In this document: positions 1 through 12,712 of the stretch, piece after piece | Layout of the letters: each line of letters starts with the position of its first letter | Position numbering within the stretch: position 1 is the first letter of the stretch | Source: Neckera pumila | Lineage: Eukaryota; Streptophyta; Bryopsida; Hypnales; Neckeraceae | Length of the DNA stretch: 64,000 nucleotides | Assembly (NCBI GenBank): GCA_963969595.1 | Contig: OZ018409.1 | Location: 7,702,520-7,766,519 of the forward strand | Direction: 5' to 3' | Program-made: the position numbers and the translations under genes | Notes under the pieces: model-generated | Told to the model about the DNA's origin: nothing | The model's database searches: none | What the model saw: only the letters and a program-made list of their open reading frames with translations

Positions 1-569
1 AAAAAATTCAATTCACCAAATTGGCCCAACCTCTTGGTGTAAAGGGGTTGGGGCTAATTTGAGCCTTTTGTCCAATCAGAAGTCAGGATTCTTGGCCTCT
101 GACATAGGAAATTGGCCCGACCTCTTGGTGTAAAGCGGCCCTTAGAAGCATGTCACCAGTACCAAAATGGCCAATGGTTCTTTGATGAACCACCATATTC
201 ATTCAGTGACAATTTTTAGTAGATAACTACACCATTTAAGGGCTTAATCTAAGGTGCGCTTTAAGGCACTGGGCCATAATGGGGGTACCCACCTTATCTC
301 AGGTAAGGCAACCTAATTTCAATATTTTGTGTAGAATTTTGAGGTTTGACTACATAGTTATGTACTCAATTGAACTGCAATTATGACTAATCATAAATAA
401 TTCAAATGGTAAAGATAGAGTGAATTGCATTTTCGGTGAATTTTGCTGTTGACTGACCAATGTTAGATTCCAGGTGGAATCGTCATCTTCAACCTCTCGA
501 AGGAGCCCACACCAAAGCTCTTTGCAGGCGCAGAGCTTCATTTAACTTACGGTGAATTGCAGCGCACAG
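1..569. other. Upstream region with a 27-bp direct repeat
   Basis: No coding sequence is supported here. A direct repeat with one mismatch lies at 18-44 and 109-135 (core CCTCTTGGTGTAAAG). The last part presumably holds the promoter and 5' UTR of the gene starting at 570, but I see no unambiguous TATA box. Confidence 0.4.
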
Positions 570-3500
570 ATGGCTATGTCGATGCTTAGGGTTTGCACCA
601 ATTGGTGTCTCTCCACATCGCTGCGGCAACCATTGCATGCTACTACTTCCATCGGCCATGGCGTAGCTTGGAAGTCTCGGAGGAAGTTTGTCAGGAGGCT
701 TTGTGTCCAGGATTTGAGCGTGCAGGATGAAGGCAATGCCGTCGAGGCTCTGGCCATGGACCTTGCATTGAAAGTAAATTATCAATTTCCGAGGTCTACA
801 CATTTTGGATTCTCAAAAGAAGTAGAACTGTGTTGCAATTGATAGTGGACTTGTGGTTGAGGAATCATATCATAAGAGACTGACGAATTCTGTCTCTATG
901 ATTGTAAATGAGAATTGAACTTCTTTGTTACAATGTCGTTTTGGTTCTGGATCTCCTGTTAGACATCACTTATAAGGAGTTTCTGCCTCTGAAGGATTAG
1001 TAGCAAACATTTCCCGCTGTTTGAGGTACATTGTTTCGGCTGTTGTTGGAATTGAAAGATTGTCCTTGACTTAGCATTTACGAAATAAATCCGGACAATA
1101 TACCAAAGATTTTTTCGAGTATTTAGCATTTTGGCTTGGTTATCCTTGTACTCTCTATTGACGCACGAATTGTATCATTCAGCCGTTGACATTCGATTCT
1201 TAGTACTAATCTGGTGTTTTAACTTAAAATGTCTCTTTGGATTTTGATTCAAGAATCTAACCTTCGTAATTTCTAGAAAATTAACCTTGATAGTACGCAA
1301 TCTACTGTACCCTTAATAACTGGATGGCCTGCAGGCAGGTACAATGATCAAGGAGAAATCTGGACTCGCATTGCAGGTTTGAGATTATTTGAGACCTCTA
1401 ATGTGTTTCCTGTTGTTCTGACTCCTCAATAGTTTAAGAATTACAAGGCTTTATGTTTACACAGTATTAAGTTGAAATTATATGAGATAAGCAGCTATCT
1501 GCAAAGCAGTTTTGACAATTGAAAGATTTCGAATCTGATCACCTGTTATCAGCTAGGCAATATGAGTATATGAGTAATCATTTGTTATGGACGGGAAACC
1601 TGCGAGTAAGAGAGAGGGAGGGAGGTGGCTTTGGTGCAGGCCTGGCTGAGTTGCAGACGATTTATGTGTGGAATGTATATTGTGGGACGGCTTTCCTTCT
1701 CTCTTTGTTGCTGACAGGTTGACACTAAAGAGTCACGGTTTGATCTTGTAACTGAAGTTGACAAGGCCTGCGAGGACTTCTTGCGATCTCAAGTGCAGGT
1801 ACGAAGCATTCAAGAGTATTTAAAACTTCTTTGTTTTTGCCGTTTCGTCAGCTAAAGGTCGAGATACTCAAATCGTCTTTGTTCTCTGAATGCATTCTGG
1901 ACTTCGGGCTCGCATTGTAGAAAGCTTTAGAACAATAGTGTAGATGCCACCTATTCATATTCTAGATCTCATTGTCGAGCTCATCGGTAGATGTATCTTA
2001 TTTCGCGTTGTTTTCTTACGGTTGTGTTGATGAGAACCAAAGTAGCTCCTTGGTCAGGTTTCTTGATTCGATACTACAAGTTTTTGGCATAATTTTGGTG
2101 AAGCAAACTACGTGAGGTTGGCGCAGGAGAAGTTTCCAAACCACTTCTACTTAGGGGAGGAAACGGCTACAGAAACGGAGCTTGAAAGGCTTAGGAGCGG
2201 TTTGAAAGACTCTGAATGGACATGGATTGTGGATCCCATCGATGGCACCCTTAACTTCGTAAGCTATTATGTTCTTTCTCGTGCTTAAGTATTTCCCCAT
2301 ATCGTTGGCATTGCAGAGGTTCGTTCTTCTGTGATATTTCATCCGACTTGAAATTTATTAGTTCTTAGTGATAGAACCTGTCTAGGGCGTGATCGATTGC
2401 GTTTGATAGATCTTGAAAATATAGTGAAAAATCGCATCTGATTTTAAACTGGTGCAGCTAGAGTAATTACAGGCATTTTCTGGTGCCAAATCTATGGAAA
2501 TAGTCTTGGTTCTTCCGAATCATCTCTTGCACAAAGTTTTGGAAAAGAATAATTATATGTCGCTCATTTAAGTGGAGATTTTGCGTATCGCTCATATTCG
2601 TTAGCTTAGCTTTTGTACTTTAGACTAATCTGGCGATTTGGGCAGGTTGCCGGCGTGCCATTGTCAGTTGTTTCGATTGGAGTTGCTCTTGGTTTGAACA
2701 TGGAGATAGGAGTTGTCTACAATCCCTTCAATAACGAGCTGTTTTCTGCAAGAAGAGGTCAAGGTATTTGCACAATTGCTATGCTCATGAACGGAGGCTA
2801 ACGGAGACTTTGAAGTCCACTGTCACGATGTGCTTGTAGCCCTGCGTGCCTGTCGAATTCGAGAGATTATTCTTTGCTTGCTCTACATGTCGGCATGGCC
2901 ACATAGGACCTTGAATACTTCATCAGGAGTCCATCTGCTGTCGGTTCACTTCTTATGCCAAATGTAGAAGGTACTCACCTTTTTTCTTTGTAGTTCTTAA
3001 TCAACGAACGTGTTTTTTTTCCATATTAACTTGTCGGATGTTTACAGGGGCTTATTTGAATGGCATTCCTATAAAAGTTTTGTCCCATGACACAGAATTG
3101 GAGGATTCGACGGTATCTGTGGGATTCCCCTCGAAGGTAATTGTTCTGAATTTCTTTATCTTTAAATTTTCTCTCGAATCCCAATATGTGATCACACTTA
3201 ACCAATCTTGCTAAATTTAGCCTTCCCCGGTCTGTGTCTGTCAATCTCGTGGAATGAATATTCTCTCATTGTCAAGATAAATTTATGAGGATGAATGAAT
3301 TCTAATCTAGCTTAGGACACAATTAATGAGATTCCGTTGTTGTTTTGTTTCTAACAGCCTGAATGGCGGTTACGGATGCTGGAGGCCATTGGGAAAGTGG
3401 CTCCAAGCGCACGCTCGATTCGTGCATTGGGAACAGCCGTATGTATTCCATCCCACCCCTCCCTTTGAATTTCATGCCAGCTTACTCTTTGTCTCACTGA

Positions 3501-4369
3501 ACTCTCCTAAATGTGGAATTTTAGGGAGGAATTAAGAAGTGAAGGATGTTGTGTCTTGTTTATGAGAAAAGGCAACCAAAATTGCTAGTCTGTTGTCCAG
3601 AGGATCTCGGATCAAAGGATTAAATAAATTTTCGGGACTACTAATTTTTTGCTGATTCCCCAGTTAGGTTTAATCAGTACTGAGTGCACTTCATTGATTC
3701 CGGCAACTTGTTTTTGCGCTAAATGGTGATTATTTGCATCTTTTAGGCACTGCATATGAGCTATGTTGGAGCTGGTCGACTTAGTTGCTTCTTTGAGCAT
3801 AATCTTAAGGTTGTTCCTGTACCTTTTGTCCCTTGAACATTAATAAGTGGAATTTTGTGGTCTGTGAATCAGTCAACTAAAGTTGTGCTTTGGTAGTCCA
3901 TTCTGCTTTTCATTGATGTTCATCTAGTGCGCGCTGTATCCTTTCAGAAATGGGTGTACAGAGTCTGGTAGTGACTGTTTCGAAAAAGCTGTATTCTGAC
4001 TCATTATTTTTTAGTGCCACACACAGCTCCATGGACGACTTAAGGCTCATTGACACTGCTGTTGCTGTAAATGAGTAGGTGCTGATGGTACTTGTTGCAT
4101 GTCTTGTGTAGCCTTGGGATGTCGCAGCTGCAAGACTGATCGTTGAGGTAAGTCATGTTTTTAGTTGCTTGTTTATGGTTGGGCAAATATCTGCCTCGCA
4201 GATTCAAACGCATTTTTATCCTCTGAGCTGAGTGGTTTCCACTCTGCAGGAAGCTGGAGGCAGAGTGACGGACATGAATGGAAAGTTCTTACCTCTGACT
4301 GCGGGCTCTATTCTTGCATCTAACGGGGGCATTCTCCACGACCGTATTATCCAGCTCGTCTCTGATTAA
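570..4369 (+). CDS. Inositol monophosphatase family protein, ten exons
   Basis: Exons at 570-773, 1335-1376, 1718-1798, 2127-2258, 2646-2763, 3048-3136, 3358-3438, 3747-3809, 4112-4147 and 4250-4369 join in frame through GT-AG introns to give 321 residues. The ATG at 570 is the first in-frame ATG. The first ~45 residues are basic and Ser/Arg-rich, like an organelle transit peptide, but I cannot prove targeting. The IMPase signatures are complete: FDLVTEVDKACE (exon 3), LGEE (Mg-binding Glu), motif A WIVDPIDGTLNF (exon 4), and motif B PWDVAAARLIVEEAGG across exons 9-10. Family members hydrolyse phosphate monoesters such as inositol-1-phosphate or L-galactose-1-phosphate in a Mg-dependent, Li-sensitive way. 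By eye it shares features with plant VTC4-type and IMPL1-type enzymes without clearly matching either, and it does not resemble IMPL2/HISN7. The substrate is therefore open. The gene looks intact. It is tail-to-tail with the WD40 gene. Confidence 0.9.
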
Positions 4370-4949
4370 TTTACAGAAGGTTCTGAGGTTCCTAGGATTT
4401 TTGGTCTATTCAATATTGATGGATCTACCGTAAGAACAAGGGATAGCTTAGAGCCGTCACCTTAGAGCCATCAGGTATGATGTTGTATTCAGATTCTGCC
4501 TAAGCTATTCTGGGTAGAAATCACTTGAATTGGAATTCATGGTTCTGAACACTTTCAGTCTGTTTCAGCTTTGACTTGGGAGGACTTCCACACAATTAAA
4601 CTCTGAATGTACAAGGTAGATGTTTTAGGGGTCTAATTGACCACATTTTGTGATGAATTTTTCATTCTTCTCAAAAGCAGCATGACCTTGGGTCTGTGGG
4701 TTTTTGCAGGATTGCCTAGGCTGTGAAATCTTTACAATTATTTTATTGATTGGTCAAAGCAATTGTTATGTGGAAAGAAGGTTTCTAAATTTTCGTCAGT
4801 GTCGAGCTTTTTACAGTAGCGGAGATGTAGTGGACCGTGCAGTGGCTCAGTTGATTGTCACCTCAGATGTCCATCACTCCAGTGACGAGGAACGTGGCTC
4901 TCAAGACTGGAAGTGCGAGATACACGAGCACCAAATCCCACCCAATTCT
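4370..4949. other. Convergent 3' UTR spacer
   Basis: This is the spacer between the stop codons of two convergent genes and presumably contains both 3' UTRs. A possible polyadenylation signal for the minus-strand gene is AATAAA on the minus strand at 4742-4747, about 200 nt past its stop. No other gene is seen. Confidence 0.5.
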
Positions 4950-7180
4950 TCACATTGAAGGTGATCCCACGGTATATATCATGACATTTCCATCATCCCC
5001 TGCTGCAACAAGGCGGTCTGGGCCAGCAAGAGACATGCACCTCACTGCGCCTTTGGAATCAGCTCCCAATCCGTACAAGCATTGACCGGTGATGAGCTCA
5101 TGCACCAACACGGATCCATCTCCACTGCCGCTCCACACCAACGGCCCAGCAACATACAGACTGTAGATGAAGTCGCGATGGCTGGTGATTGTGTGTAGGA
5201 CCTTATATCCACAGCGTGGTTCCAATACCTTGATCAAGTTGTCCGCACCAGCTGTGACAACAATGGGCCCGCCTCCACAGGCAGTGTAAGACACACCAAT
5301 GTTGCTTACAGCACCTTTTCCCACTGCATTTCGATGCAGTGCTGCTGAGTGGACTGGCCCTCGCGTGCGGAAATCCCAAGCTTGGAGAATTCCATCTTGG
5401 CCCCCTGTCATGTACATTTCTCGACATCCCTCCCAAGTTTTGTTTTTGGTGTCCTCAAGGCATTCCACGGCAGTCACGTGGCCCTCGTGAGCATTGCTGA
5501 CATGCAGAAAGGGCGTGGCGCGTGCAGTGTCCCAGAGAATGATATCGCCATCCCGGGAGCCGCTCACAATGGCGCCCTGAGAACTCAGGCAGAATCCAAG
5601 CACTGGACCTTTGTGGCCTTTCAGGCAGGCTGCTGCTTTCGTCTGCAACCGGTTGACATTCCACAACATCAAAGTCTTGTCATAGCTCGCACTTACAGCA
5701 AGTGAGCCATCTGCCCCCGTTTTTACTGCCGATATAGATGCCATGTGGCCTTTGAGGTCAACTGCTCGCACTCCTTTTTTGTCCCAGAGACACAGTTTCC
5801 CATCCATGCCTCCACTGAGGATCCGACCATCCTGTAGGTACTCGCAGCATGTAACCCACTCGGTGTGGCCATACTGCTTTCCATAGAGTGCTCGCACAAA
5901 AGTACATTTCTGACAATCCACGATGTACAGTGCGTGGTCGGATGAGCCTATGCATGCCTCATTGCCATTCATGCTCATACACAAGCTTGGTCGGTCGGAC
6001 ACATTCACAAACTGACCCTCGGGGCTGGAAGGGCCTTTCATCCATTCCTGCATCAAATAATCATGGGGTGGGGGGCATCCTCGAACCTCAGGATGAGGCT
6101 GTGGTGGAGTCAGTTTTGGTACTTCTTTTGGCTGTGCTTCTTCTGCAGGTCGCGGTGATGATGACTCTCCGACTATGATGTGCAAATCCGCTTTGGATTG
6201 CCCCTTGTGGCGCGATGTCGGTTGATCTGCATCTGCTTCAAAACCAGTTTCTCAATCTTTGACAGAATACGCAAGTTAAATGATACAAGTCAGGGACAAA
6301 AATTTCATGGAGTGACCTATTACACTAGCAAGGTACAGGGGAACATCTGTATCCTTTTGAAATCAAAAGTATTTGCAGTTCAGAGAGCTGGATCAACCTC
6401 TTGAGAGGTTAGGACTTTACCTGATGTACTGTGTGCCTGCTTATGCACAGCATTGTTTTCCTTACGGTTGCTTTTCGGCACTGGTCCTGTATATTGTCGC
6501 TCATCGCCAACATTTCCACTGTCGTCGTCGCGGCGTTGGGGGTTGTCGTTGGATTTGCTTTTGTTTGCCATTGATGACGGTTGGTTCGTCTTTGTGACGT
6601 TGATCGGGCGGTTTGAAGTGCCCAAGACCCTTGTATTTGTCCCTATGGAGTCGAGCCTTCCGCCTCTACTATGGTCATCCACAATTGCAGCTTTTGAGGT
6701 TTTTGTAATGACTCCGCCATGGTCCTTTCTGTTTGAATTGCCCAATACTTTCGAAACAGTACCTATCTCCGTATTTAAGGCTCTTGAAGCAGGATTAACA
6801 CCATTAAGGTCCTTTGCAGTTGTAGTGCCCGGTAATCTCGATGGAACATTGGGTTTGTTAATATATACAATGGGTTTTGGATCTTCCTTCTTTATGGGTG
6901 CAGGATTTCGACTGCTGCCCATGAAGGAGCTTGAGCCTCGGGGTATGGGCTTGGCCTGGCCATTGTGACTACCTCTGATCTTTGCTTGAGTAGTGCTCGA
7001 TAGTCTGGTATTTCCTCCAGCCTCACTTTGACTTACATCCAAACTCTGCCTCCTGACCACCGGTGCTCTAGGTCTGTTACTGCTGGCAATGGGAACACCG
7101 CCGCTCGCTCTGGGCTGGCTTCTTAGGTCTTCTTCCCGTCCCGCTCCAACAACGCTGCTGCGGCTGCTGCTTCTCATCAT
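4950..7180 (-). CDS. WD40 beta-propeller protein with long disordered N-terminus
   Basis: Exon 1 runs 7180-6421 (ATG at 7180, a second ATG three bases on). Exon 2 runs from about 6232 to the TGA at 4950-4952. The donor is CAG|GTAAAG at 6420. The acceptor has three in-frame choices (exon 2 starting at 6235, 6232 or 6226), including an AAGCAG tandem site. The product is about 680 residues. Residues 1-~260 are Ser/Arg/Asn-rich and basic, with repeated VLGxSNR motifs, and look disordered. The C-terminal ~400 residues contain seven or eight WD blades, for example GGMDGKLCLWD, SASYDKTLMLWN, SGSRDGDIILWD, GGQDGILQAWD and GSGDGSVLVHE. WD40 propellers are protein-interaction scaffolds; I cannot name the orthologue or complex. 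There is no F-box, kinase, RING or CCCH finger. Upstream non-coding exons cannot be excluded. Confidence 0.8.
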
Positions 7181-8447
7181 CTCTTTGTAAGTGTGCTTTC
7201 TCTCGGCGTCCTAACAATGTCCAAATGCTTCATCTATCAAAGGCAAGGCAGTGAGTCCCATAATCCCCACTGACCAAAATCGTCACCCTAAAGTAAAAGA
7301 GAATGGGTGCATATGTATTAGGAGGATCTAGACGTCCTAACTAAAAACCTGTTCAAGTGTTGGTTTTAGGTCATCTACTGATAATAGTTTGAACCTTCAT
7401 AACATTTGCAAACAGTATCCAAATAACGCATTCCTTAGTGTGTTGGAACCCTCATTCATTTGCTAACAGGAACATATATCAATTTGACCAGTCTCATAAC
7501 ACGAAAATATGTTCAACGCCAAATGCTATGAAGGTTGGACCTTCATCATGAGGTAGAGACCAAAACAAAGGAGAGGCTCGGTAAAAGGGTGAACAGCAGA
7601 TGCTAAATGTACAAGGACAGACGGTACCAGCACTTTACATGTTCGCAAATGGTAATCACTCTCTCACTGAAAATAAACTACGAAATCAACCCCTAGAATT
7701 CCTCTACTTTCCAGTCATTGTCAGTATTTGTCACATATTTCATTTTCCATCAGTGTCCACATCGAAACCAAGCAACTTAGGTCCTCTGAATGTCACCTAC
7801 CGTGAAAGCATGTGCCGAATTACAACTCTTTGCTTGGGAGCATCACTTCACGCATTCGAATTGCACGCAATCGATCATTGACCAATCCTTTCTTTCCAAT
7901 CAAACATTCCTGCATCTTTGATCCTCACGCATTCGGTGCAAATACTGTAGATCTCCGTGAAGTTCTGAGTCTAATCTCTGAGTCTTCTTCTCTCTACCCC
8001 TCAAGAATAATAAAAAAAACCTTGTCCTCGTCATGGGAAAGGCGGTTACCACAGGAGCGAAATATCTTCTTGACCCAGCATTGCTTCTCAACGTTCTGAT
8101 CTCAAGGGGAACCGACTGGTAAAATCGGAATGTCAGTTGATGTTGTGTGAAAAACGATTGGAGTTGAGCTGACAATTAAACGTGTTTCATTTGCAGAGTG
8201 GGAATTCCGTGAATCCCTGACGAATTCTCAATGGCAGGTGAGTGAATGATTGCCAAGGGCCAAGAGTTCAAGGGTTTGGTTTTATCTATGTAGAGAAACT
8301 CGAAATCAAATTTTTTGATGTGTTTTTCTTTAATGTAAAAACGTATAAGAAGTTCGAGCACAAAAATCAAATTAGATTTTTTAATAATCTCCCCAGACCT
8401 AATAATTAATTGGATTTTGAATAAAATTGTTTCTCGTGTTCCATATT
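7181..8447. other. Upstream region of the WD40 gene
   Basis: This is the 5' flank of the minus-strand WD40 gene and should hold its promoter and 5' UTR. Short open frames around 7600-8175 lack codon structure or recognisable motifs. No further gene is supported. Confidence 0.3.
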
Positions 8448-8646
8448 CTTAACCCCTAAAGGATTAGACATTCAAGTTTGAACAACCGATGAATGCAAAA
8501 ATATGCTTTGAGCATATACACTCTTTGTTTTTTCATCCGTTTAAACGTTTGTAAATTCTTGTATTTATCCTTGTGCATTTGTACAGTATAGATTTTCACA
8601 AAAATGTAATTTTGAGTGTAATGTATAAATGTCTTGAAGGGGTTAA
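8448..8646. repeat. Small TTAA-flanked element with CCCCT ends
   Basis: The segment starts TTAACCCCTAAAG and ends CTTGAAGGGGTTAA, so its ends are inverted and each is bordered by TTAA. It is about 200 bp and AT-rich, with no ORF. The ends match those of the larger elements at 10965-11896 and 31272-31862, so it is probably a short derivative of that family. Only the ends support the call. Confidence 0.4.
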
Positions 8647-10964
8647 ATGCATATCATACAATCATACATTACATGTTCCATACATTACATCGATTCCATT
8701 TCATAGAATTTCCTTTTAATATAGAAGATGATCATGAAAGTTGATCCTGTCCCAATTTAGGCAAATGTTGCACAAATATGATGTGAATGCATGAAGCACT
8801 TGTACTCTTTTTGTATCCAATACAATATGGAATATGGCTTTTAAGGGATTTTGCTCCTTTACACATGAAATTTGTGTTTGAGGTGAATGAAACTTTCAAT
8901 AAGGCAATCTATACATTTTGTGTAATTTAAAAAAAATTAATACCTGAAACCATGACTCCCAGTTGAAAACTTGGAGCACATTCTTCCATTAGGGATACAT
9001 ATACTTGTGAAGAGAATTTAATAAAAATGAAATTCCTTGTCCTCCACATGGATGCAAGAAAAACTTTATTGTGCAAATACTTCAAAAACTTCCAAAATTC
9101 TTTGATGGAATCTCATCTTTATCAAGTTGTTAAAAGGAATTATTTTTCTTCTTATTTTTTAATATTCTTTTTGTTTTTCAAATATTTCAAATATTTAAAG
9201 ATTATTTTTGTAAAATTTTCATTAGTTTTTATATGCATAAATTTTGGTATAATTTATTTTAGGACTTGACTTATGAAAACACATTATTTATAGTGTTCTA
9301 TTAACTATCCCAAAAAAAAAAAAAATCATTCATTTTTTCAAAGCTTGTATTATACCTTCGGTTAACCTCTAATGTCTAAGGCATTTTCTTCCTCAAAACC
9401 ACTTAAATCTATCATTTCTATCGTATTGATCCATAAAACTTACAAGAGAGTTTACAAGGAGAAATTTTTAAAGAATTTAACCATAGGATCTTGTATTGAA
9501 CTATATAAGAAAATGGGGTAAAAAATTTGTAAAATTTTGCCTTGTAGATTGAAAGATAATTACATTCAAAGTAGACATTTATTTTTTTACCTTACCAGAT
9601 GGCTATGACTATTGTTTATGAGATCTTTTTGTATTGTAGACTTCCATTTCTTATTTTTTATTACATTTAATATCATTTTAATTATATTACCACCAATTTA
9701 AGAACAATTTTGTACATAAAGCACATCTAATAAATCCTGCAATGCAAGAATGTCTAGAGAATTAACAATATATTGCCTAATTTTTTAATCAATTTTTCCA
9801 CCACATACTTTCAAAATCCAAGAACCAAGTCTTCTAATAGTGGATTGAAATATGTAATACTATTAGACAAGTCTAAAACAGATCTTGCAAAATTGCAAAA
9901 TCTCTAATTTCTACGGCATTTTTATGCCCAAGGTGGATTCCAAAAATCTTTGGGCCAATTTTTTGGAGGTCAATTAAATGCCCAATTTTCTCAAAAAACG
10001 AAATGGGCAACTTCAAGCCTATAGGAAAAAGAAGGTAAATGTAGTAAAAAATGCTAGACTCTAATTATGACCTTGCACACCATTGCCACAATGTTTCTAA
10101 AACCTCATTTCATTTGTCATATAAAGCCAGCACATGCAAAATTGCATACTCAAAATTGACCCCATTTGATTCAAGTCCCCAAAATGAAGGAACCATGAAA
10201 CTCAGAATCTTCTTAAAAGAAGGCCATGTAACCATTGGTCTGAAACCTAGAAAAAAAACTGCCTTGGACAGCTCTAGAATATGGGGTAGCAATCCCAAAC
10301 TAGCTAAATTTTGCTTGGTTTCTACTTAATTCTTTCTTGCCCTCAGTGTAAATTCAAATAAAATCTTCTAAAAATGAACATCTGGCTAAAAACCTGAACC
10401 TGTTCTGAGATCGCTGACATGGGGTATTCAATGTTCCCAATATGTTCCCTTGCAGCGAAACTTCATTCTCTTGCTAGGCTGTCGTTATCGTTCCCAATGT
10501 ATATAATTGATGCCAATTTTGTTGGGCCTTGAAGGTTGTGCACTCCTCAATTAAAAATTTGCATGGCACATTCAAGCAATCTCGTCCATACTCCATACCA
10601 TCCAAGTGGACAGGCCATCTCTTGCTCGACTTTCTACCAGACTGGAAAGATCTTTGGCATAAAATACGGTTCCAAAAAGAAGCGACGTTCATGTGGTCTG
10701 TGTGGCACAATGCAGTAGCTGTTTATTTTTAGAGAGTCCGTATCAATCTGGGCATTGATATTAGGTGTATTTGCTGCACAACTAACACCAAGGAGATGCC
10801 CATTCACAGGTTTTACTACTGCCCATGAGCCCAAGAGGTATGGGATTATGCTCAGTCTATCATATATCATATCCATGGAGACCAGCCAGTTTTAGTCCCG
10901 CATACGAGACTTAGCTTTATGCATTGTATCCTTGATTCCCCGCTTCCTCAAAGGTTTCTTCAAC
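8647..10964. other. AT-rich intergenic DNA with one family fragment
   Basis: No gene is seen. Bases about 9476-9590 resemble an internal part of the TTAA-flanked family (shared core TAGGATCTT followed by a GATTGAAAGATA-like stretch) and look like an endless fragment. The rest is homopolymer-rich AT DNA. Confidence 0.4.
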
Positions 10965-11896
10965 TTAACCCCTAAAAGTCCGTTGTCCCTTCAGGGGACA
11001 AATGCGTTTTCGGGCAGGTACTTAAGGGCTAAAATTTTCTCCTGATTTTTTTGAAACTTTTTTGGGAGGTAGAAAAACTGATTAGCTTCATGGGAATATA
11101 ACTTTTTTCACAATCGGTGCCTGAGAACAAAAGTTATGACCAAATAAGCTCAAAATAGGGGATGGCGAGCAGCCAAAAAAATTTGCACTTTTATTTTAAT
11201 ATTTTTTAGTATTTTTTTTCTCATAGATTATATTTTTTTCTATCTAAAAATCTTTGATTCATTTCATTTGGATTTGTTATGAGAAAGTTATGGACATTCT
11301 TGTTTTTCAAGCAATTAGAGCATCTTTTTGAAAAAATAACTTGTAGGATTCATTTCTTGAATGCAATTTTTCAAATTTTTCAAATTCTTTTTTTTGGCAT
11401 GGTTAAGTTTACTTGCTAGAACAATTTGACCATTGGGATTAGTGCATTTTAATTCCATCTAAAATATATAAATATTTTAGATTTTCCTTCTATCTCGTAC
11501 CTATTTCTACTTAACAATTTTTTCAATAATGAAAATTAAGTTTTTTTGAAATTTTCTTTTTTGTGTAGATTTTCAACTCAATTCTCCACTATAAACATTT
11601 AAAGCTCAAAACTTTGTAGTGTAAAAATTTTAAGTTAAAAATGTTCAAAGTCAAAAAATTCAGTCCCACAATGTGCTGAAAAATTTGTTTTTTTCACTTT
11701 AAACATAGATATCTTGCAATCTGTGCAGTCAAAAATTCTGAAATTTTTTCCGCACATTTTCATACTAGTTAGGTGTAAGATCCTATGGTTAAATGTGCAA
11801 AAAAAACATTTTTAATATTTTTCCACTCTTTATTAAAACACTGGCAGTTTTGGGTATTTTTTGGCAAAATAAAGGCCTTGGGCCTTTAGGGGTTAA
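10965..11896. mobile_element. TTAA-flanked non-autonomous element, copy A
   Basis: About 930 bp. Left end TTAACCCCTAAAAGTCC; right end GGCCTTTAGGGGTTAA. It is related over much of its length, in opposite orientation, to copy B at 31272-31862: both share a GGGGACAAA box near one end, an AATCGGTGCCTG box, an AAAAGTTATG box and a TAGGATCTTA box. It has no ORF. If the boundary is drawn inside TTAA, the ends are CCCCTAAA and the flanking TTAA on each side would be the target duplication, as in piggyBac-type elements. TTAA could instead be part of the inverted repeat. Confidence 0.6.
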
Positions 11897-12712
11897 AAAA
11901 CATTTGGTCCTCACTTAGGGATTCCTCTTTTTGGATCATATAGATCTCTTGCAATAGTAAGGTATTCACACAAAGTGTGTGGCCTCGTGAATTATTTCAC
12001 AAAGCCGTATGGGAAGCTCAATTAGACTTGGGCCAGGCAACGCAGATTAGAACGCAAGGTGTATCTCATCAATGACCATTACAAGCAAGAGATATTTGTG
12101 CAAAGTTTGAGAGGGTCTAGTTCCAGTCATCAATCTTGGCTAGCAAGAAAGATGGGGTGATTATGTGGAACACTAAAGGCCCTCCACTTTGCTCATTTTT
12201 TTATAGTTTTTCTTGGTTCTTATTTATCCTTGTGGTTTTTTTTCAATTCCTTTGTTCAATTACTATATTTGCATTCTCTTCATTGACCAGCCGTGAGGCT
12301 TGGCTATTTTTGTACTTAATTTTTTTTCTAATGCAGTGGGTTCTCCCATTTGTTCAAGAATAAAAATAAATAAATAAAATTATATGCTCCTCCCTACCTC
12401 TTGTAACTTACTAAATTAGAGCCCTATATTGCATGAATTTTTTTTTTTTTTTCACTTATGAAAAAATTTGAAAATTTTGAATTCATATTTGCAATCAGAG
12501 GCCACAAATTAGCTTTGACACGAGTAAAGAATGAGTAGGATTAACACGACCCAAAGTAGGGGTCTTTTTTTTACATTTATCCTGCAAAACTGACAAAATT
12601 CACCCTATTCTTCCCACTTCGTAGAATGGATTTATTGTCCTGCTAATTAAACTACCATATGAGGTAAACCACTCTATGACACATAGAATGATTGGTTTGC
12701 TCTAGTAGCATT
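11897..12712. other. AT-rich flank of the LTR retrotransposon
   Basis: No coding sequence or structured repeat is recognised. The last five bases, GCATT (12708-12712), are one copy of the retrotransposon target duplication. Confidence 0.5.

Noticed and set aside
552..569. Upstream GTG as start of the IMPase gene
   Set aside because: Plant nuclear genes start at ATG; the in-frame ATG at 570 is preferred.
7900..8175. 91-codon minus-strand frame near the WD40 promoter
   Set aside because: No recognisable domain, biased composition and no supporting context.
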